Assembly (NCBI RefSeq): GCF_003668575.1
Contig: NZ_RCVZ01000010.1
Span: 82,289 to 146,288, forward strand
Source of the DNA: Falsibacillus albus
Lineage (GTDB): Bacteria > Bacillota > Bacilli > Bacillales > DSM-25281
Reading direction: 5' to 3'
Length of the DNA stretch: 64,000 nt
A program made the position numbers and the translations under genes. Below, piece after piece: positions 35,051-43,468 of the stretch. Numbering within the stretch: position 1 is the stretch's first letter; the number at the start of each line of letters is the position of its first letter. Below the pieces are notes generated by a model that worked only from the letters and a program-made list of their open reading frames with translations, searched no databases and was not told the origin of the DNA.

Positions 35051-35512
35051 TTATTTTGCTTCATGTTCCAGCAGCCATTTTTTTCGCCAAAGCCCACCTG
35101 AATACCCGGTCAATTTACCATTCGATCCGATGACGCGGTGGCATGGGACGACGATGCTCAGCAGATTTTTCCCATTCGTGGTGCCGACTGCACGGATCGC
35201 CTTTTCATTCCCGATGAACTGTGCAAGTTCTTTATATGACCATGTTTCTCCGAATGGAATTTCCGTTAACGCCCGCCACACAGATTCCTGGAAAGGGGTT
35301 CCTTTGAACTTTATGGTAAATGTAAATGTACTCCGTTTACCTTGGAAGTACTCGTCCAACTGGTCATAGCATTCCTTTACCGGAACGGGGCTTGAGAAAT
35401 CGGGTTCCAAAGGTGATTTCTCATCTTCTGTAAAAAGAATCGAAATGACGCCTTCATCGTCTCCGATGATTTCAAGCATCCCGATCGGTGATTGATAAAA
35501 TCGTTTATCCAT
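35051..35512 (-). CDS. ogt: Methylated-DNA-protein cysteine methyltransferase (Ogt/AdaB)
   Basis: A 153-residue DNA repair protein that takes methyl groups from O6-methylguanine. The acceptor is Cys124 in IVVPCHRVIG; FQESVWRALTEIPFGETWSY holds the helix-turn-helix and GTTNGKN the Asn hinge. ATG 35512 is chosen from TGGAGG upstream. It overlaps the alkA end by eight bases. In B. subtilis the counterpart is adaB in the adaA-adaB operon. Confidence 0.93.
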   Translation of the reverse strand: MDKRFYQSPIGMLEIIGDDEGVISILFTEDEKSPLEPDFSSPVPVKECYDQLDEYFQGKRSTFTFTIKFKGTPFQESVWRALTEIPFGETWSYKELAQFIGNEKAIRAVGTTNGKNLLSIVVPCHRVIGSNGKLTGYSGGLWRKKWLLEHEAK

Positions 35513-36407
35513 ATAATGACCTCCATAAATAAAAGACGGCATAGGCCTGCCATCCTCTCCAATTTTGAGTCCAAATCTTGATTTCTTCCACTGTCGGCTT
35601 TCGATCCATTTTCAACTGTTGCTTGATCGCGTTATGAAGGCCGACATCCGCGATGGGAAATGCTTCAGGATGAAGGAGGCACTTCATCATCACATAATCT
35701 GCCGTCCACGCTCCAACTCCACGCAGCGCAGTCAACGCCTTATGGATTTGTTGATATCCATTCAATTCCTTCAGCCGTTCCTTCGAAATAATCCCTTCAT
35801 TCATCGCCTTAGCCAAACCGATGATATATTCCGCCTTCCTTATCGTAAACTGATGCATACGCAAGTCTTCCACATCCAGACCGGCAATGCGCTCATAGGA
35901 AGGATAAATCCAATAAGTCCGTCCGTTAAACTCCAATTTGTCTCCATACGCTTCAACAAAGCTCTGTTTCAGCGTATAGGCAAAATTCAAATTAATTTGC
36001 TGCCCCATGACGGCCCATGTTAATGCTTCAAACAAATCCGGCATTCCAATGATCCTTAATCCGTCATACGATCCAGAAATAGAACGAAGTATTGGATCTT
36101 CTTTCATCATCCGATAAAACCCCGATAAATCCTTGTCCAAGTCAAATAGTTCATGTACAAAGGAAATGATTGAAGCTCGGTCACCTTCATTCGGAGTTCG
36201 ATCAACGAATTCGACGATCATGCCCCTATCATCCATATTAAGTTTGACCAGGTATCTATTTTCCCCCATCTTGATTGCTTTATATAGGACATCACCTTCG
36301 ATGTGGTGAAGAACCTCTTTGTCTGACCTTCCCAGAAAAACGAGGCACTCGGAAAAATCAAATTCATCCGGAATGGGGATCACTGTCTTGCTCAATAGGA
36401 AACTCAC
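35505..36407 (-). CDS. alkA: AlkA: DNA-3-methyladenine glycosylase II
   Basis: A 300-residue base-excision glycosylase. An N-terminal AlkA domain is followed by the HhH-GPD core: LRGVGAWTADYVMMKCL (residues about 229-245) with catalytic Asp254 in FPIADVGLHNA. It removes alkylated purines. GTG start overlaps the adaA stop (GTGA). Placed between adaA and ogt, so it belongs to the adaptive response. Confidence 0.92.
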   Translation of the reverse strand: MSFLLSKTVIPIPDEFDFSECLVFLGRSDKEVLHHIEGDVLYKAIKMGENRYLVKLNMDDRGMIVEFVDRTPNEGDRASIISFVHELFDLDKDLSGFYRMMKEDPILRSISGSYDGLRIIGMPDLFEALTWAVMGQQINLNFAYTLKQSFVEAYGDKLEFNGRTYWIYPSYERIAGLDVEDLRMHQFTIRKAEYIIGLAKAMNEGIISKERLKELNGYQQIHKALTALRGVGAWTADYVMMKCLLHPEAFPIADVGLHNAIKQQLKMDRKPTVEEIKIWTQNWRGWQAYAVFYLWRSLYG

Positions 36408-36976
36408 CTTGCTTTCTCCTCATGTTTGTACTTCCGATATTCGCTCGGTGTACATCCTTTCAATCTACGAAAAACTTTATAAAAATTGGATGGGCTATGG
36501 TACCCTGCCTCAAAGCAAATTTCCAAGTTGGTTTTAGACGTATGCCGCAGTAAGAATGCCGCCTTATCTATCCTTACCTTTTCTAAATATTCATTCGGAG
36601 TTTCACCCGTTTCCTTTTTGTATACCCTCTCCATATAAAATGGACTTACACCGATGTGATGAGCGATATCTTGAAGCTTCACCCTCTCTTTAAAGTGCTC
36701 GATCAAGAATGATGATACATTTTTGACAAGGACCATTTGAGGAGAAAGCTCTGAGTCTGGCTGACACCTCTTGCATGCGCGGAATCCCGCCTCCTCAGCT
36801 TCGCTCATATACCGATAAAATTCAACATTGATTTTTTTCGGCTTCCTCGACCGACAAGACGGGCGACAGTAGATCTTTGTCGTTTTCACAGCAGTATAAA
36901 ACATTCCATCATAAGCACTATCGCATGCGATGATCTTTTCCCACATCTCCTCGAACGATAACTTCATTTCCGACAA
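36404..36976 (-). CDS. adaA: AdaA: methylphosphotriester-DNA methyltransferase and activator
   Basis: A 190-residue protein with the Ada N-terminal zinc site (Cys37, Cys41, Cys68, Cys71; IYCRPSCRSRKP and ACKRC). A C-terminal AraC-type double helix-turn-helix follows (LQDIAHHIGVSPFYMERVYK, then EAGYHSPSNFYKVFRRL). Methyl transfer to Cys37 from phosphotriesters turns it into an activator of its own operon. TTG start behind GGAGGG. First gene of adaA-alkA-ogt. Confidence 0.93.
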   Translation of the reverse strand: MSEMKLSFEEMWEKIIACDSAYDGMFYTAVKTTKIYCRPSCRSRKPKKINVEFYRYMSEAEEAGFRACKRCQPDSELSPQMVLVKNVSSFLIEHFKERVKLQDIAHHIGVSPFYMERVYKKETGETPNEYLEKVRIDKAAFLLRHTSKTNLEICFEAGYHSPSNFYKVFRRLKGCTPSEYRKYKHEEKAR

Positions 36977-37294
36977 TATCCATCACCCTCCCTTTAAGTA
37001 AACGCCTCTTTTGTTTCTATTTTAGCCACATTCTTCACAAAATTCCTCCTCAATCTTGCGCTTATGGTCGGAGGATGATGTGGGGGCTTGTTTCTTATTA
37101 CTTATCGGCAATTTATTCGATGGAGGGGTTAACATATCTTTCCTTTTCTCTTTAGACGTTATCAAAATAGGCTGTATTCAAAAAAGAAAGGACTTTGCAT
37201 CTAAGCTAGTCATGTTTATCCTTGGGCTTATAATTTCTAATTTCCATTTTTTCATTGCTCCTTTTTTCTAACCGCTCTTTATGTAAAAGAGTGT

Positions 37295-37490
37295 GTAAGG
37301 TTGATTTCCGCTGCAGGATGCTCGCTTTCCGAGGGGCCTCACACGAGAAGTGAGGTCGTTCGATGTTGGCACACGACGTGCCGAACTTAATCGAACATCC
37401 GCCTAATCTCCCTCGCTCCGCTGCGGGGTCTACCTTGGCCCGCTGATCCCCCCGGAGTCTCGCACCTTCCCCTCCAATCAACAGAAAATG
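37295..37490 (-). repeat. Composite intergenic repeat, copy 2 (inverted)
   Basis: Carries the core hairpin at 37358-37396 (GTTCGATG ... ATCGAAC with GGCACACGACGTGCC inside), the CCTCAC/GTGAGG hairpin and a 'ccaatcaac' end at 37472-37483, all inverted relative to copies 1 and 3. The open frame running through it (37206-37526) is not a gene. The wider gene-free stretch 36977-37589 holds, besides this repeat, only the adaA upstream region and an AT-rich stretch where I see nothing convincing. Confidence 0.75.
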
Positions 37491-37589
37491 ATGAGTTATT
37501 TGAAAAAAATCTGTTAAAACAAACAATCGTTGAGAAAACGCCTTTCTAAATACTGGTCTTAGTTCTGCTGACCTTTAAAAGCAAGATTG

Positions 37590-38117
37590 TCAGTCGTAAA
37601 ATGTTGAATCAATAATCGCGCGAAGAAGATTTATACTCTCTATGTCTTTCGTCCGCGGTTTCCTGCCGATTTGTTGATATACATGCTTTTCTTCAAGCAA
37701 TTGATTCGGGTGTAATACGTATAATGAAATATCATTCAAATGAAAAAGCTTTGTCGGCATTGCATCGGCACGCCATACCCATTGAGGCAAACCAAGAGGA
37801 AAAATCGTGCCATTTTCAACTTGTGTTAAATACAAAAACTGAACATCCACACCATCTTTGGAAAAATCCGTTTGTCTTTCGCTTACGGCGTTGCGCATAA
37901 AGCCCATTTTATCCAGTTCCTTCTCCAATATCATTTTATCCCGCGCCCAAATGACCAAGTCAATATCCTCGTGAGCGCGAGATATCCGCCCAATGAGAAA
38001 ATCGATTGCCCATCCCCCTCTAAGCCATAAATTGATGTTAAGAGAATGGCACAAATCACTTATTTCACTCAGTTTGATTAATTGATCATTACACTTTTTC
38101 ATTTCATTATTCCCCAT
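37590..38117 (-). CDS. Aminoglycoside/lincosamide nucleotidyltransferase-like protein
   Basis: A 175-residue protein with the nucleotidyltransferase core WLRGGWAIDFLIGRISRAHE, then DIDLVIW, the same arrangement as ANT(2'')-type and LinA-type enzymes (G-G-W-A-x-D and D-x-D). YLTQVENGTIFPLGLPQWVW and LLEEKHVYQQIGRKPRTKD follow. Members add AMP to antibiotics, but chromosomal relatives often have no proven drug target. Start ATG 38117; an internal ATG at 38102 has GGGGA upstream. Confidence 0.75.
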   Translation of the reverse strand: MGNNEMKKCNDQLIKLSEISDLCHSLNINLWLRGGWAIDFLIGRISRAHEDIDLVIWARDKMILEKELDKMGFMRNAVSERQTDFSKDGVDVQFLYLTQVENGTIFPLGLPQWVWRADAMPTKLFHLNDISLYVLHPNQLLEEKHVYQQIGRKPRTKDIESINLLRAIIDSTFYD

Positions 38118-38338
38118 ATATATTTCACTACCTCTTTAAACAATTTCAGAACACTTCTTTACCAATTATTTCAAAAATCATTCTTTTTCACAATCACAAA
38201 ATTCAAGACTTAATAAGGGATTATTGGATTGTTATATCCTTGCTCTATAGACATTCACACATTTTTCGGTTAGGGCCCGAGTTCGTTCAACATCCCTCTC
38301 GCACATTCATATCCAATACTGAGAGGAGGGATGACGTA

Positions 38339-38524
38339 ATGGATCGATTAGTTCTTTTAATGCTGGCCAGTATTTTAGCTGGTTTCTCATTGTTAAAGGT
38401 TCCTTTAGCAGGAACATTCTTAGCAAGCATCGAACCAGTTACAACCGTAATTGGCATTCTAACGATATTAATTTTCTCCCTTACCCTTATTTATAAAGGC
38501 TTAAGCGCATTGCTGGGTAAGTAG
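38339..38524 (+). CDS. Small membrane protein, unknown function
   Basis: A 61-residue protein from ATG 38339, chosen because GAGGAGGGA lies seven bases upstream. Two hydrophobic segments (LVLLMLASILAGFSLL and VTTVIGILTILIFSLTLIYK) with a short PLAGTF linker. A terminator follows at 38668. No family recognised. Confidence 0.6.
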   Translation: MDRLVLLMLASILAGFSLLKVPLAGTFLASIEPVTTVIGILTILIFSLTLIYKGLSALLGK

Positions 38525-38667
38525 CTTTAAAAGACATCGTATATACTTTCATTGAGATCATACCGAACGCATGTATTTTTTCTTCTTATCTATATAAATA
38601 TCCAGCGATCAATTGTAAGCGTTATCAAACGGTCGATACTCTCAAAAAGTAATACCTTGTTACATTC

Positions 38668-38712
38668 AGACTCAAACCTTGAAATCTTCTTAGGTTTGAG
38701 TCTTTGTCTTTC
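38668..38712 (+). terminator. Intrinsic terminator
   Basis: AGACTCAAACCT pairs with AGGTTTGAGTCT (12 bp) followed by TTGTCTTT. It lies 143 bases past the stop of the small membrane gene. Confidence 0.6.
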
Positions 38713-38732
38713 CTAATGTCTTTCTCCCATTG

Positions 38733-38765
38733 AAAAAAGGAGCTCGTTCCAGATGGAAGAGCTCC
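38733..38765 (-). terminator. Intrinsic terminator of the XRE gene
   Basis: On the minus strand GGAGCTC pairs with GAGCTCC (with further inner TTCCA/TGGAA pairing) followed by TTTTTT. It begins five bases past the XRE gene stop. Confidence 0.8.
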
Positions 38766-38769
38766 TATG

Positions 38770-38985
38770 TCATTTCTTATCGTCGTCCCTGTATTCCACA
38801 ATATATCCTGGCTGGCATTCCAATGCTTTGCAAATCCCTTCAAGCGTCGAGAATCTTACAGCCTTTGCTTTTCCGTTTTTTAATATAGAAAGGTTCGCCA
38901 TTGTGATCCCGACCCTTTTTGAAAGTTCGGTTACACTCATTTTCCTTTTTGCCAGCATGACATCTATATTAATAATGATCGTCAA
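38770..38985 (-). CDS. XRE-family transcriptional regulator (YozG-like)
   Basis: A 71-residue protein that is nearly all Cro/C1-type helix-turn-helix: MLAKRKMSVTELSKRVGITM, then ANLSILKNGKAKAVRFSTLE and ICKALECQPGYIVEY. It should bind DNA as a dimer. It follows the DUF2975 gene by nine bases; this pair is a common two-gene cassette in Firmicutes, where the membrane protein is probably the control partner. Confidence 0.9.
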   Translation of the reverse strand: MTIIINIDVMLAKRKMSVTELSKRVGITMANLSILKNGKAKAVRFSTLEGICKALECQPGYIVEYRDDDKK

Positions 38986-38994
38986 ATTCTCACC

Positions 38995-39471
38995 TCAAAC
39001 TGTCAAATCATTTTCTGATTTAATTTCGATCGCACTTTTTAATAATCCTTGAAGTACAGAGGTAAAAAGGAAGATCACACATGCAGAAAAAATAATGACA
39101 AGACCTATGATCAAGATGCCAGGATGCAAGCCATTTTCAATTCCCAACAATAAATTTCCTGCCAGGTATATCATCATAATAACTGCAGCACAATTCTTTA
39201 TTTGCTTCAATGCTTGTACAGCAAGCTCTGAGAAAGCAATTTTCCTTTCAATTTAGCCCAATAGCTTCATTGCCTGGTACAAGGCAATGCCAAAAAGGAT
39301 TGTAGTCAAATATAATCCTACTAGGACAGGATACAGTAAATAGGAAAACTCCGGATTCATCTCTGCTGTATAGTTCGCCAATGGTGGGAGTGCAAAAAGG
39401 CATAAAGCAAGTATGGTTAACCCGATGATAACAATGGCGACTTTCAAAAAGATGGTTGTACTTCGATTCAT
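38995..39471 (-). pseudogene. DUF2975 membrane protein, interrupted by a stop codon
   Basis: Two halves are in the same frame. The first (MNRSTTIFLKVAIVIIGLTI ... LYQAMKLLG) ends at a TAA at 39253-39255. The second continues without shift as IERKIAFSELAVQALKQIKN and runs to SENDLTV at 38995. Together they give about 158 residues with four membrane segments, the normal DUF2975 form. A single base change (TAT or TAC to TAA) explains the break. ATG 39471 is chosen with GAGGT upstream. The paired XRE gene is intact. Confidence 0.85.
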
Positions 39472-39676
39472 AAAGCACCTCACAAATAAGCTTTAGCCAA
39501 ATAACACCACTTATTTTTATCGTAATTCAATAAATTTTTATTAAATTTCAGCAATTATAATCATTCCTGCATGCTTCTTGCTGGTTGAGTGGCGTATTCC
39601 CCGTCACGATCAACAAACCCGTTTGAAAGTGATTCAAAAAAAGCATTCCTGCCTCTGCAGAAATTCTGATTTGACT

Positions 39677-40128
39677 CTACCGAAAATGATGCAAATATTC
39701 ATAGATGATCGGAGCTTCAGGAGGATTAAGATTTGGGGGGATTTCATCTAAATGGAAAAACTTCAAATCTTGAACTTCGCTTTCCTCCATCCTTAAATCA
39801 CCCGAAAAATCAGTACATATGTATGCCGCAATTACATTGTAGACTTCATCTCCATGGGGATACTGATAATAAAAATCCTCTCCTGAAAAAACCCGAAAGA
39901 ATGTCAAGTCATTGGCTTTAATGCCCGTTTCTTCATAAAGCTCTCTAGAGGCGGTTCTTTCCAAGGTCTCTCCCGGTTCCATCGCGCCACCAGCAAGGCC
40001 CCAGCATTGATTATCCTTTCTTTGCTGCAGCAATATCTTATTTGATTTATCAATCAGAAGAACGCATGCTCCTACCATTATTAATGGGGGCTGCCTACCC
40101 TCTTTCTCAATTCCATCACATATCCCAT
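39677..40128 (-). pseudogene. NUDIX hydrolase with N-terminal frameshift
   Basis: From ATG 40078 the frame holds a full Nudix box: GGAMEPGETLERTASRELYE then ETGI (G-x5-E-x7-R-E-x2-E-E-x-G). The likely true start is ATG 40128, behind GGAGGA, giving MGYVMELRKRVGSP, and the family then expects PLIMVGACVLL. The two parts join only if the C5 run at 40086-40090 were C6. So a one-base deletion in a homopolymer breaks the gene. Translation from the internal ATG could still give a 133-residue product. Confidence 0.8.
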
Positions 40129-40174
40129 TGTATGTCCTCCAAAATTTTCCTTGGTCGATTACACTATTTCGCCA

Positions 40175-40768
40175 TCACTCATACAAATCCTTCAAATTAT
40201 TGTCCACTTCCACTCCATGTTTCTCTAATTGTTGGTAGATCAACGATTTATTGAGCACAGATACTTTGGTGGAAGGAAGTTTTATCACCTTGTTGCTGTC
40301 TGTGACAAAGTCATATTCTATCAGAATATTATTTCCATTTTTCTTTTGGAAAACTTCATGAACATTTTGAATCTTATCCCAAGAAAATTCAGTAGGGCTT
40401 TTCTTAAATAGATCATTATAGTGAATTCCTTGCTGGTCGATGAATACATAGTTATTGATGGAAGAAAAGAATAGTGGCCCGCTGATGAAAATGATCAAAA
40501 TGCCAGTCAAAAGGCTGGATGAACGGGAAGTTTTATTCTTGATGATCAAATGTACTGCTAAAGGAACTGGGATCCATAACATTCCAAGCATAAAGGTAAA
40601 ATACGCGGAAAGAGGCGAGAAGAAAATCCAATTGCTTGCAGAATTAAAAATCGACTCCTGAATAAGATAGACGAAAATGAAAGGAAGAATGAAGCTGCTA
40701 ATGATACAGATGATGATGACGGCTATGATCATATAGTCGTATTCTCCGTTAATTCTTTCAATTTTCAT
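40175..40768 (-). CDS. Membrane protein with C-terminal PH-like domain, unknown
   Basis: A 197-residue protein. Three hydrophobic segments occupy residues about 12-100 (MIIAVIIICIISSFILPFIF, then FFSPLSAYFTFMLGMLWIP, then SLLTGILIIFISGPLFF). The C-terminal soluble part reads VFIDQQGIHYNDLFKKSPTE, then WDKIQNVHEVF, a strand pattern like bacterial PH domains. ATG 40768 is chosen from GGGGTG upstream. Confidence 0.55.
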   Translation of the reverse strand: MKIERINGEYDYMIIAVIIICIISSFILPFIFVYLIQESIFNSASNWIFFSPLSAYFTFMLGMLWIPVPLAVHLIIKNKTSRSSSLLTGILIIFISGPLFFSSINNYVFIDQQGIHYNDLFKKSPTEFSWDKIQNVHEVFQKKNGNNILIEYDFVTDSNKVIKLPSTKVSVLNKSLIYQQLEKHGVEVDNNLKDLYE

Positions 40769-40986
40769 ATAACCAGACACCCCATTTCTCATTTTAAATA
40801 TTTACGATTAAAAAATGGAAAAAGTTTCAATATGCACAAGGAAAAGAGTTTGGGACATAATCAAATCACACCACTTGAAAGATGAACAATATCAGGATAA
40901 CGCATCGCGGGGCGGCCGGTGATCCTGAAGCCCTCGTCTTCCACTCCAGTCAACAGCTAGCATAAGCTGAAATGAAAAAAATAGCC

Positions 40987-41048
40987 TAAAAAACCCGGAC
41001 TCATTCGAATTCTAATTAAAGAATTTGAATTATTTTCCGGATTTTTCA
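40987..41048 (-). terminator. Intrinsic terminator
   Basis: On the minus strand AATCCGG with TCCGGGTTTTTT at the base and ATTCAAATTCT/AGAATTCGAAT inside make a long stem with a T6 tail. It follows the gene at 41087-41542. The gene-free stretch 40769-41086 holds this terminator and, at about 40900-40955, a short GC-rich block (GCGGGGCGGCCGG then TCCACTCCAGTCAACAGC) that looks like a degraded composite repeat. Confidence 0.7.
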
Positions 41049-41086
41049 TCGATTAAAATATTTTTGATCCAGCATGGAATAGCGTG

Positions 41087-41542
41087 TTAAATCCCAATCG
41101 TTACAATGATTTTTCCTTCGTCTATTTTGTACCTTTTGATGGCTCCGACCGGGATCCTTTGAACCACACCCCAGCCATTGAAGTCAATTTTAATATGATC
41201 GTCCAGATACGTTAGATGTGGGGATTTGTTAAAGATTCTTTTGTTAAGGAACTTCATGTTAACTGGTTTGAATTCGATGATTTTAAACAGCAATTCCCTG
41301 TCTTTCATTTGAACCGGTTGAAGTGTTATCGAAAATGGGATCGTTTTCTTTATAAACATCTTTCCAACTTCTGCTTTTCCCGTTATTAATATAAGGCCAT
41401 TGGCTATCTCAACGTGTGTATCCTTAATGTTTTCCGTCTTTTTGATGATTTCGTTCAGCATCTTGGAATAAATCGGGATTGGAAGTCCGCTGTCTTCTTT
41501 TACTTTATTGAACTTATTTCTCATTTGATCAAATAGTTTCAT
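41087..41542 (-). CDS. Hypothetical protein, beta-rich
   Basis: A 151-residue protein without signal peptide. After an N-terminal helix (FDQMRNKFNKVKEDSGLPIP) it is mostly alternating beta strands: HVEIANGLILITGKAEVGKM, then IPFSITLQPVQMKDRELLFK and KYRIDEGKIIVTIGI-like end strands. The layout suggests a lipid- or ligand-binding beta fold, but no family is recognised. ATG 41542 is chosen because GAGGGGA precedes it. Confidence 0.55.
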   Translation of the reverse strand: MKLFDQMRNKFNKVKEDSGLPIPIYSKMLNEIIKKTENIKDTHVEIANGLILITGKAEVGKMFIKKTIPFSITLQPVQMKDRELLFKIIEFKPVNMKFLNKRIFNKSPHLTYLDDHIKIDFNGWGVVQRIPVGAIKRYKIDEGKIIVTIGI

Positions 41543-41668
41543 AACTAATTCCCCTCTTACAAATAACATTTTATTCTACATAGCTATTCAATTTGGGCCA
41601 ATTAGTTGCAAGTTCAAGTGATCTTTCTCATAAAGAAAACTCCTTCCCATTTTGGAAAGGAGTGCTTG

Positions 41669-42454
41669 CTATTGTCTCAAAAGATAATCGGTTATGGCGC
41701 ATCCAATTTGGTTCATCGTATATTTCCCACTAACCTTATCCACCAATCCATCGATCAAGACGGCAGCGAACACCGTTTTTCCGCCATACTCAAATATCGC
41801 ACAGTCATGATCGACGCCGTCAAGTTCCCCGGTTTTGTTCGCTATCCGAATTTTATCGGACTCTACCAAGGCAGGTAGTTTGTCCGTGAATTGCTGCTGC
41901 CGCATGATCCCGATGATCTGTTGTCGACTTTTCTCATTTAGCATCTCTCCGTGATGGATTTCTTTCAAGAGAGTCACTATATCTCTTGGTGATGTATAAT
42001 TGTTTCTGCCTTGATGGATGGCATCGAAGTCCATCATCTTCCTTGAAAGCAAGGTCTCCTTCAAGTCCAAGCAGGAGATTAATTGATTAATGGACTTCAT
42101 GCCGATTTTATCAATTACCAAATTTGTGGCTGTATTGTCGGATACGATGATCATCAAAGTCATTAAATCAATTATATTGAACGTTATATTATCCGATAAA
42201 GCCGGAAGGACGCCTGCCCCACCAACCTTCTCTTCCGGATGAACCATGATTCTTTCATTGAGATCCAGCTTCCTTGCATCTGCCTGGCGAAAGGCTTCTA
42301 GTATGATTGGTAGTTTTATGAGACTGGCTGAAGGGAAGCTTTCACCTTCATTGGTCATAATCTGTCCTTCGTCTGCAGAGATAAAAAGTCCGATGCGCCC
42401 CGCACAGCCTGCCTCGATCCCCATGATTTCACGTTCTAGGTCGTTAAAATTCAT
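41669..42454 (-). CDS. Class A beta-lactamase-fold serine hydrolase at end of the ykf operon
   Basis: A 261-residue cytosolic protein with all three penicillin-recognising motifs: Ser44-x-x-Lys47 (SASLIK), SDN at 105-107 and KTG at 207-209. The Glu166-type general base of class A beta-lactamases (E-x-x-L-N) is not visible in the omega-loop region, and there is no signal peptide. A peptidase or amidase acting on imported murein or D-amino-acid peptides fits better than antibiotic resistance. The start lies one base past the ykfD stop, so it is the last gene of the dpp-ykf operon. Confidence 0.8.
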   Translation of the reverse strand: MNFNDLEREIMGIEAGCAGRIGLFISADEGQIMTNEGESFPSASLIKLPIILEAFRQADARKLDLNERIMVHPEEKVGGAGVLPALSDNITFNIIDLMTLMIIVSDNTATNLVIDKIGMKSINQLISCLDLKETLLSRKMMDFDAIHQGRNNYTSPRDIVTLLKEIHHGEMLNEKSRQQIIGIMRQQQFTDKLPALVESDKIRIANKTGELDGVDHDCAIFEYGGKTVFAAVLIDGLVDKVSGKYTMNQIGCAITDYLLRQ

Positions 42455-42455
42455 T

Positions 42456-43466
42456 TTATTTGCTTGCCGCGACTTGAGAATGATCTTGGCCGCCGGTAAT
42501 CTTCTTATCGTATAAATGGCAGGCAACAAAATGGTTCTCATCAATTTCCTGCCAGGCTGGCTTGATTGCTGAGCAGGCATCCATCGCATGGGCGCACCGC
42601 GTCCGGAATACACATCCGCTCGGTGGATCGACCGGGCTTGGCAGTTCACCATTTAAAATGATCCTTTCCCGCTTGTCCTCTACGTCCGGATCTGGAATGG
42701 GAATCGCTGACAGCAAAGCTTGGGTATACGGGTGCAGTGGTTTTTTATAAAGTTGACTGCTATCTGTCAACTCCACGATATGGCCTAAGTACATGACGGC
42801 GATGCGGTCTGAAATCTGTTTGACCATCGATAGATCGTGCGCGATAAATAAATACGTAAGCCCCTTTTCCCTTTGAAGCTGATTCAACAGGTTGACGACC
42901 TGTGCCTGGACAGAAACATCAAGTGCAGAAATCGGCTCATCGGCAATAATGAATTTCGGATCGAGGGCAAGTGCACGGGCGATCCCGATTCGCTGGCGCT
43001 GGCCGCCGCTGAATTCATGGGGATAGCGGTTTGCGTGGTCCCGGTTGAGCCCCACGTCCTCAAGCAGCTGATATACCTTTTTCAATCGCTCCTTTTTGGT
43101 TTTATACAATCCATGGACCTCCATCGGTTCTGAAATGATCTCAGCCACCGTCGACCTTGGATTCAAAGAAGCATATGGATCCTGAAAGATCATTTGCATC
43201 TGTTTATGGAATTGAAAGCGCTCCTTCTCATTCATGTCATGAACATTCATCCCGTCGAATACGACATCGCCATCGGTTGCATCATACAGTCCGATGATCG
43301 TGCGTCCTGCAGTCGATTTCCCGCACCCGGATTCACCGACGATCCCAAAAGTTTCCCCTTGGTGAATCTTGAATGAAATCCCGTCAACAGCCTTTAATGT
43401 CTGGTTTTTGCCAAGATGAAAATGTTTTTTTAACTCCTTCACTTCTAAAAGAACTTGTTTCGTCAT
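42456..43466 (-). CDS. ykfD: YkfD: peptide ABC transporter ATPase (DppF/OppF type)
   Basis: A 336-residue ATP-binding protein. Walker A is GESGCGKST, the signature [15 protein letters not shown], Walker B KFIIADEP, and the C-terminal oligo/dipeptide domain has the Cys motif [15 protein letters not shown] for an iron-sulfur-like site. It pairs with DppD as the second ATPase of the dipeptide importer. ATG 43466 is chosen from GGAGGA; it starts two bases past ykfC. Confidence 0.92.
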   Translation of the reverse strand: MTKQVLLEVKELKKHFHLGKNQTLKAVDGISFKIHQGETFGIVGESGCGKSTAGRTIIGLYDATDGDVVFDGMNVHDMNEKERFQFHKQMQMIFQDPYASLNPRSTVAEIISEPMEVHGLYKTKKERLKKVYQLLEDVGLNRDHANRYPHEFSGGQRQRIGIARALALDPKFIIADEPISALDVSVQAQVVNLLNQLQREKGLTYLFIAHDLSMVKQISDRIAVMYLGHIVELTDSSQLYKKPLHPYTQALLSAIPIPDPDVEDKRERIILNGELPSPVDPPSGCVFRTRCAHAMDACSAIKPAWQEIDENHFVACHLYDKKITGGQDHSQVAASK

Positions 43467-43468
43467 GA

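Noticed and set aside
37056-37271. 71-codon frame downstream of the adaA promoter region
   Set aside because: It has no Shine-Dalgarno sequence and its codon use and composition do not look coding. It lies in an AT-rich region upstream of a repeat.
37206-37526. 106-codon frame on the minus strand
   Set aside because: It runs through composite repeat copy 2 and has a counterpart only as repeat sequence, not as protein.
41669-42454. Class A beta-lactamase giving drug resistance
   Set aside because: No export signal and no visible Glu166-type residue; the operon context points to murein peptide turnover.
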